Source: Nitrosopumilaceae archaeon (GTDB lineage Archaea > Thermoproteota > Nitrososphaeria > Nitrososphaerales > Nitrosopumilaceae). From it: a DNA stretch of 10,180 bases. Each line of letters begins with the position of its first letter. Position 1 is the first letter of the stretch. A program made the position numbers and the translations under genes. This document shows, in pieces, positions 7,125-10,180 of this stretch. The notes below the pieces were generated by a model. The model was not told the DNA's origin. It saw only the letters and a program-made list of their open reading frames with translations, and ran no database searches. The DNA lies in assembly GCA_030697975.1 (NCBI GenBank), contig JAUYOQ010000109.1, positions 1 to 10,180 on the forward strand. Reading direction: 5' to 3'.

Positions 7125-7154
7125 AAAGCTGCAGTTTTTGAAAACTGCAGCTTT
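7125..7154. other. Perfect 14-bp inverted repeat (hairpin)
   Basis: AAAGCTGCAGTTTT, two bases (TG), then AAAACTGCAGCTTT. It lies between the LRR gene and the plus-strand pseudogene, amid TTAATTAA-type sequence. There is no T-run pattern that would make it a convincing terminator. It may be a miniature-element core or a cruciform. Confidence 0.9.
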
Positions 7155-7541
7155 ATGCCGCAGTATATTCCAGTATTGTTAATTAATCTAGATAATTAAT
7201 TAATTAATTGTTATAATTAAGTTATCATAATATGAGACTTGTAACGATAGTATGATAATAATAAGAGACTTTTAATTATGTGTAGCATTAGTTTGATGAA
7301 CGACTGGATACAAAAAGAAGCAGTAGACTTGAAAGAGAGATTGCATCATTTGAGTAATGCAGTTGCAGATTATGTCTCAAGAATTCATGACGTAGAACAA
7401 CTTTGAAATTGAACGGCAAATATCAGATATAATTATTCAATTTTATAAAGATGAAAAAGATTAGTTAACTCGCAATGGTGGTTTAGTAAAGCAAGCTCGC
7501 ATTGATGAACCTGGAGCTATAGCTAAGGCAATTTATGACAG

Positions 7542-7613
7542 GTATATAAAATATATATATTATATATTATATTAAAATATATATATTATACTTACGATAG
7601 CTATGTATGACAG
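7542..7613 (+). other. Possible 72-nt intron in the decayed gene
   Basis: It starts GTATATAA and ends TATGACAG, and splicing would give DRYPGDLAKD in frame. The length is close to the 66-67-nt introns in the recombinase-like genes. However, TATGACAGGTAT occurs at both edges, so an AT-rich insertion with a duplicated flank is an alternative. Confidence 0.4.
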
Positions 7614-7726
7614 GTATCCAGGAGATTTGGCGAAAGATGCATTACTGATTATCGTCGTGCTGTTCTGAAGCCGACTCTCCATTCCAATATTAGCTAAAAT
7701 GGACGATACTGAAGCTGCAGCTACAG

Positions 7727-7766
7727 TTATAGTTGACAAGTCTACATTATAGTTGACAAGTCTACA
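7727..7766. repeat. 20-bp tandem duplication
   Basis: TTATAGTTGACAAGTCTACA occurs twice in direct succession without a mismatch. It disrupts the frame that otherwise runs from 7699 to 7841, and deleting one copy restores a 40-residue open frame. Confidence 0.95.
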
Positions 7767-7869
7767 GGAGGTATGATATCGGTTCAGTTAATGCTTGCTA
7801 ATTATGGGACAGCCGGTATTCTAGGTTTATTAGATGTGTAAGACGATAATACGGTAAAGTGTTGTTGAT

Positions 7870-7957
7870 TTAGATTTCACTTAAATTTAATGTATCTACA
7901 TTTCCTAATGAGCTACATTTCCTAATGAGCTCACATCTGTAATATTATGGTACTACT
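7870..7957 (-). pseudogene. Fragment of an LRR gene
   Basis: On the minus strand the frame reads NITDVSSLGNV. After one copy of a 17-bp tandem duplication (7898-7914 and 7915-7931) is removed, it continues DTLNLSEI and stops. This is one unit of the same 20-residue repeat as the gene at 6248-6894, so it is a relic of a second family member or of a rearranged end of the first. Confidence 0.75.
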
Positions 7958-7959
7958 AT

Positions 7960-8570
7960 TTTAAGGTGTTATATGTAGAATTAGATTATGCATTTTTGTT
8001 TACTACCCAAATAATACTGACAGTAATAACTAAATTTATAATAATCTAAACTACTATTTATTCTAGCTTTCAAACTTCCAGTTCAGATTTTTAAAAAATC
8101 TATAACATGTCAATCGATATTTGTACTTGGATCTAATATCGGAAACTTAGCATCTGTTTTTTCCATGCCAAGCAGTCAGCATGTGCACTAAATCCTTAAC
8201 AATTTGAGGTATCATATCCTGTTGAATTCTAACATATATAATGATTAGTTTTAAAGTATTAAATAAAGTAAAATAATAACTCTAACAAAAACCTGTCTTC
8301 TTTTGACATTATCCTATTTTTGATTATTTTTGGGAATGTAAATGTGGGTTTATACTAGTATATACTATCATCAAGATTGCGTGGGAACTCAAAATCAAAT
8401 TATTGAGTTTGATTTCTATATGTTGGTATGGGTGTACTCGAATTCGGTCTTATAAATTGATAGGTTCTACATATGGAGACTTGCCCGTTTGTCTACAAAT
8501 ATAACTTAACAGAAAACTACGAATAATTTATTAACAGAAAACGTACAGTACGTTATCCAAGTTTTTAAAC
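7960..8570. other. AT-rich stretch without a supported gene
   Basis: Nothing firm is visible. A 22-codon minus-strand frame (8215-8147, starting MIPQIVKDLVHML) looks somewhat protein-like and could be an exon relic, but nothing else supports it. TTAACAGAAAAC occurs twice near 8506 and 8530. Confidence 0.5.
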
Positions 8571-8974
8571 TGTAACACTCTTGTGACGTGAGAATAGGAC
8601 TTTTGGTCATCATCCATTTTTGACTATTTGAAGTAAGTCAGTCAGACCGTAACTACACCAATGGTATATATAATATATATCATAGCCACACTACTCTCAA
8701 GAAATCAGTCAGCTAATAGCTTACAATCAATATATCATATGTAGCTACCATAGTTACATCAAGAAGTCAGTCGGCCCAACTTATATCTCTCTTTACTAGA
8801 CTCTCGTGTTATATCGTAAGAATAGATTAGGTTGGTTTATTGCATGCGTGAATGTGTCGGTGTGCGATGTAGACTTGTGAATCTTGTTCACAAATAGCAC
8901 TAATAAAAGACATTATTATACTTCTATACTTCAATAAAACATACATACTCGTGACGACGAGAAGAGAGTCTACA
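8571..8974. mobile_element. Weak LTR-like stretch
   Basis: It begins TGTAACACTC and ends GTCTACA, so TGTA and TACA are inverted ends. Inside are TATATATAATATATA (about 8666) and two AATAAA-type motifs (about 8902 and 8933). No flanking target duplication, primer-binding site, second LTR or coding region is seen in the window. It may only be AT-rich sequence that happens to have these motifs. It also contains three copies of a GTCAGTC-like motif and two small hairpins (8875-8893 and 8948-8961). Confidence 0.2.
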
Positions 8975-8976
8975 AT

Positions 8977-9019
8977 GAATACTCAGCAAACTACTCACGC
9001 TACTAATCTCATCACATTA
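8977..9019 (+). repeat. 43-bp direct repeat, copy A
   Basis: It begins GAATACTCAGCAAACTACTC and matches 9120-9162 at 42 of 43 positions in the same orientation. The copies are 143 bp apart. No reading frame is involved. Confidence 0.9.
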
Positions 9020-9119
9020 ACAAAATCAGGAGAATGAGGCGAGAGCACTAGCAGATACTTATCCGCATAGAGGTAGTATGACATAATAATCTACGAATCC
9101 AATAATAGTATTTTAAAAG

Positions 9120-9162
9120 GAATACTCAGCAAACTACTCACGCTACTACTCTCATCACATTA
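9120..9162 (+). repeat. 43-bp direct repeat, copy B
   Basis: This is the partner of 8977-9019. The single mismatch is CTACT against CTAAT. Confidence 0.9.
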
Positions 9163-9226
9163 GTATATTTGAATAATTAACAACAATCAAAATTGAGTAC
9201 ATAAAAATCGTAATAAGAAATAAATA

Positions 9227-9268
9227 CCTATCTATCTCTCTATCTATCTATCTATCTATCTATCTATC
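9227..9268. repeat. (TATC)n microsatellite
   Basis: About ten TATC/CTAT units, with one CTCTC interruption near 9236. Confidence 0.95.
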
Positions 9269-9327
9269 CAATCAGGCAAGCGTATTCTCTCAAGCAAGTG
9301 TATTCTGTTTCTTTCTTAAGTTATGTT

Positions 9328-9362
9328 CCATCCATCCATCCATCCATCCATCCATCCATCAT
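9328..9362. repeat. (CCAT)n microsatellite
   Basis: A pure run of about eight CCAT units, less than 70 bp from the TATC array. Confidence 0.95.
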
Positions 9363-9377
9363 GTGCTTCTATGTATA

Positions 9378-9429
9378 TCTTATTATATATTATTATATAT
9401 GTGTTATTATATATTATTATATATGTGTA
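9378..9429. repeat. (TATTATATAT)2-GTGT tandem repeat
   Basis: Two 24-bp units, each made of two TATTATATAT decamers followed by GTGT. Confidence 0.85.
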
Positions 9430-9443
9430 AAATAAATAATATT

Positions 9444-9513
9444 ACTAACTCGGGAGAATACTGAAGTGACGAAGCAAAACAAATACAAACTTACTGTTCT
9501 GTTCCATTCATTC
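9444..9513 (+). repeat. About 70-bp diverged direct repeat, copy A
   Basis: It shares ACTAACTCGGGAGAATA, then TGAAGTG, AAATACAAAC and TGTTCCATTCATT in order with 9707-9776. Small indels separate the copies. Confidence 0.8.
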
Positions 9514-9706
9514 ATATAAATTATAAATATATATACAATCAAAATGAAGTTATGCTTCATCCACTATTGTTGACGCCACATCCACTCTTGCTTTGCTTGT
9601 TTGTTATTACTAAGCATTATGTAGAGATTTCACCCACCTCACATTCTTTGTATTCTTCAGATATGTCCATAAGAAACTGGAAGAATTCGTTGGTGGCAAG
9701 AATGGA

Positions 9707-9776
9707 ACTAACTCGGGAGAATAATGAAGTGCCGAACAACGCAAATAAATAAATACAAACTCACTGTTCCATTCAT
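9707..9776 (+). repeat. About 70-bp diverged direct repeat, copy B
   Basis: This is the partner of 9444-9513. The end of the 66-codon plus-strand open frame at 9552-9752 is made of this repeat. The frame is not called as a gene, because the repeat partner carries no matching frame and no motif is visible. Confidence 0.8.
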
Positions 9777-9879
9777 TGATTCATTTGTTCAGAAAGAAAT
9801 CGTCATTTATAATTTGATTCTAGTTGCGTGTCTGCCATCTGTTCCGCCATTTTTCTGATTGCTGTTGATTTATTTATTT

Positions 9880-9924
9880 GTCTTTCTTTCTTTCTTTCTC
9901 CACCCACCCACCCAGCCCGCCTAC
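9880..9924. repeat. TTTC microsatellite and CCCA tract
   Basis: TTTC repeats are followed by CCACCCACCCACCCAGCCCGCC. The minus strand of the second part (GGGCTGGGTGGGTGGGTGG) has G-quadruplex potential, like the arm of recombinase module 2. Confidence 0.85.
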
Positions 9925-10015
9925 GACGCAACATGTCAAAGACGAACAAAAACTGCAACAAAATACGACTTCCAAACAAGAATGGAGCAAACAAAAATGG
10001 AAATAGGAAGAAATA

Positions 10016-10056
<41 letters not shown>

Positions 10057-10102
10057 CGTCCCATCTCGTAGCCAAATTCAAATTTTCTCATTTCCCATCC
10101 GC

Positions 10103-10122
10103 GCCAAAAATGGCTTTTTGGC
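10103..10122. other. 8-bp inverted repeat
   Basis: GCCAAAAA, four bases, TTTTTGGC. It lies in the GC-richer right end of the window, next to the possible exon. Confidence 0.7.
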
Positions 10123-10138
10123 AGTAAAGCGGCCTTAC

Positions 10139-10173
10139 CGGGGGCTCCAGGAGGCGCCGCATACAAATCGTTT
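10139..10173 (-). other. Possible small exon on the minus strand
   Basis: On the minus strand TTTGCAG precedes 35 bases that read NDLYAAPPGAPG in one frame, followed by a strong donor-like GTAAGG. The sequence is GC-rich compared with its surroundings, as exons often are. A 35-nt exon cut by the window edge context is weak evidence. An exon starting at the ATG (10166) is the alternative. Confidence 0.2.
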
Positions 10174-10180
10174 CTGCAAA

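Larger units (their letters stand above)
7296..7841 (+). pseudogene. Decayed gene of unknown family
   Basis: Three pieces read as ordinary protein but are broken. Piece 1 (ATG 7296 to TGA 7404) begins MNDWIQKEAVDLKERL and looks helical. Piece 2, one frame over from 7405, reads EIERQISDIIIQFYKDEKD, meets a TAG at 7462, and continues as LTRNGGLVKQARIDEPGAIA to about 7541. After a 72-nt AT-rich stretch bounded by GT and CAG (7542-7613), the frame resumes YPGDLAKDALLIIVVLF and stops. Piece 3 (ATG 7699 to TAA 7839-7841) reads MDDTEAAATVIVDKST; a 20-bp duplication must be removed before it continues GGMISVQLMLANYGTAGILG. I do not recognise the family. At least three frame defects argue for a pseudogene. 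Confidence 0.5.

Noticed and set aside
8147..8215. Short minus-strand frame starting MIPQIVKDLVHML
   Set aside because: It looks protein-like and could be an exon relic, but it is only 22 codons with no neighbouring exon or repeat copy to support it.

Overview
This AT-rich window is eukaryotic nuclear DNA of the repeat-rich, gene-poor kind. The reasons are inferred spliceosomal introns of 66-72 nt, long tetranucleotide microsatellites, dispersed and tandem repeats, and gene remnants broken by small duplications. No operons, ribosome-binding sites, tRNA, rRNA or CRISPR structures were seen. The short introns and AT-richness would fit a compact-intron lineage such as a sponge or other early-branching animal, or a protist. 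The sequence alone does not settle this.

Layout. 1-98 is a repeat that recurs exactly at 5035-5132. 294-1441 is a mosaic of tandem and dispersed repeats: a unit of about 170-177 bp carrying quasi-palindromes, and a unit of about 119-156 bp. 1442-2940 is AT-rich with no convincing gene, only two short tandem duplications. 2943-4155 and 4743-6155 are two copies of one module, both read on the minus strand. Each has a conserved TATATAA, three or four 20-bp iterons, a gene whose C-terminal part resembles the core-binding domain of a tyrosine recombinase, and a pyrimidine-rich tail ending in GCCTGCGGCGC. Both gene copies contain a 66-67-nt phase-1 intron. Splicing it removes a conserved in-frame TAA and a frameshift. 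Both copies lack the catalytic half: copy 1 (3347-3926) stops at a dispersed 16-nt repeat, and copy 2 (5061-5906) stops inside the 98-bp repeat.

6248-6894 (minus) is a leucine-rich-repeat gene with 20-residue [ST]D[VI]SAL units, damaged by a 76-bp tandem duplication and a 4-nt insertion. 7296-7841 (plus) is a decayed, unrecognised gene with a 20-bp duplication. 7870-7957 (minus) is a fragment of the same LRR family with a 17-bp duplication. 7960-9180 is mostly featureless AT-rich sequence, with a weak LTR-like stretch and a 43-bp repeat pair. 9227-10056 is a microsatellite belt of TATC, CCAT, TATTATATAT, TTTC and CCTG. The last about 80 bases are GC-richer and may hold a small minus-strand exon.

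The most interesting content is the pair of recombinase-like modules. They look like remnants of a small mobile-element family, possibly Crypton-like, with their own iterons and promoter. No intact, catalytically complete gene is present in the window.
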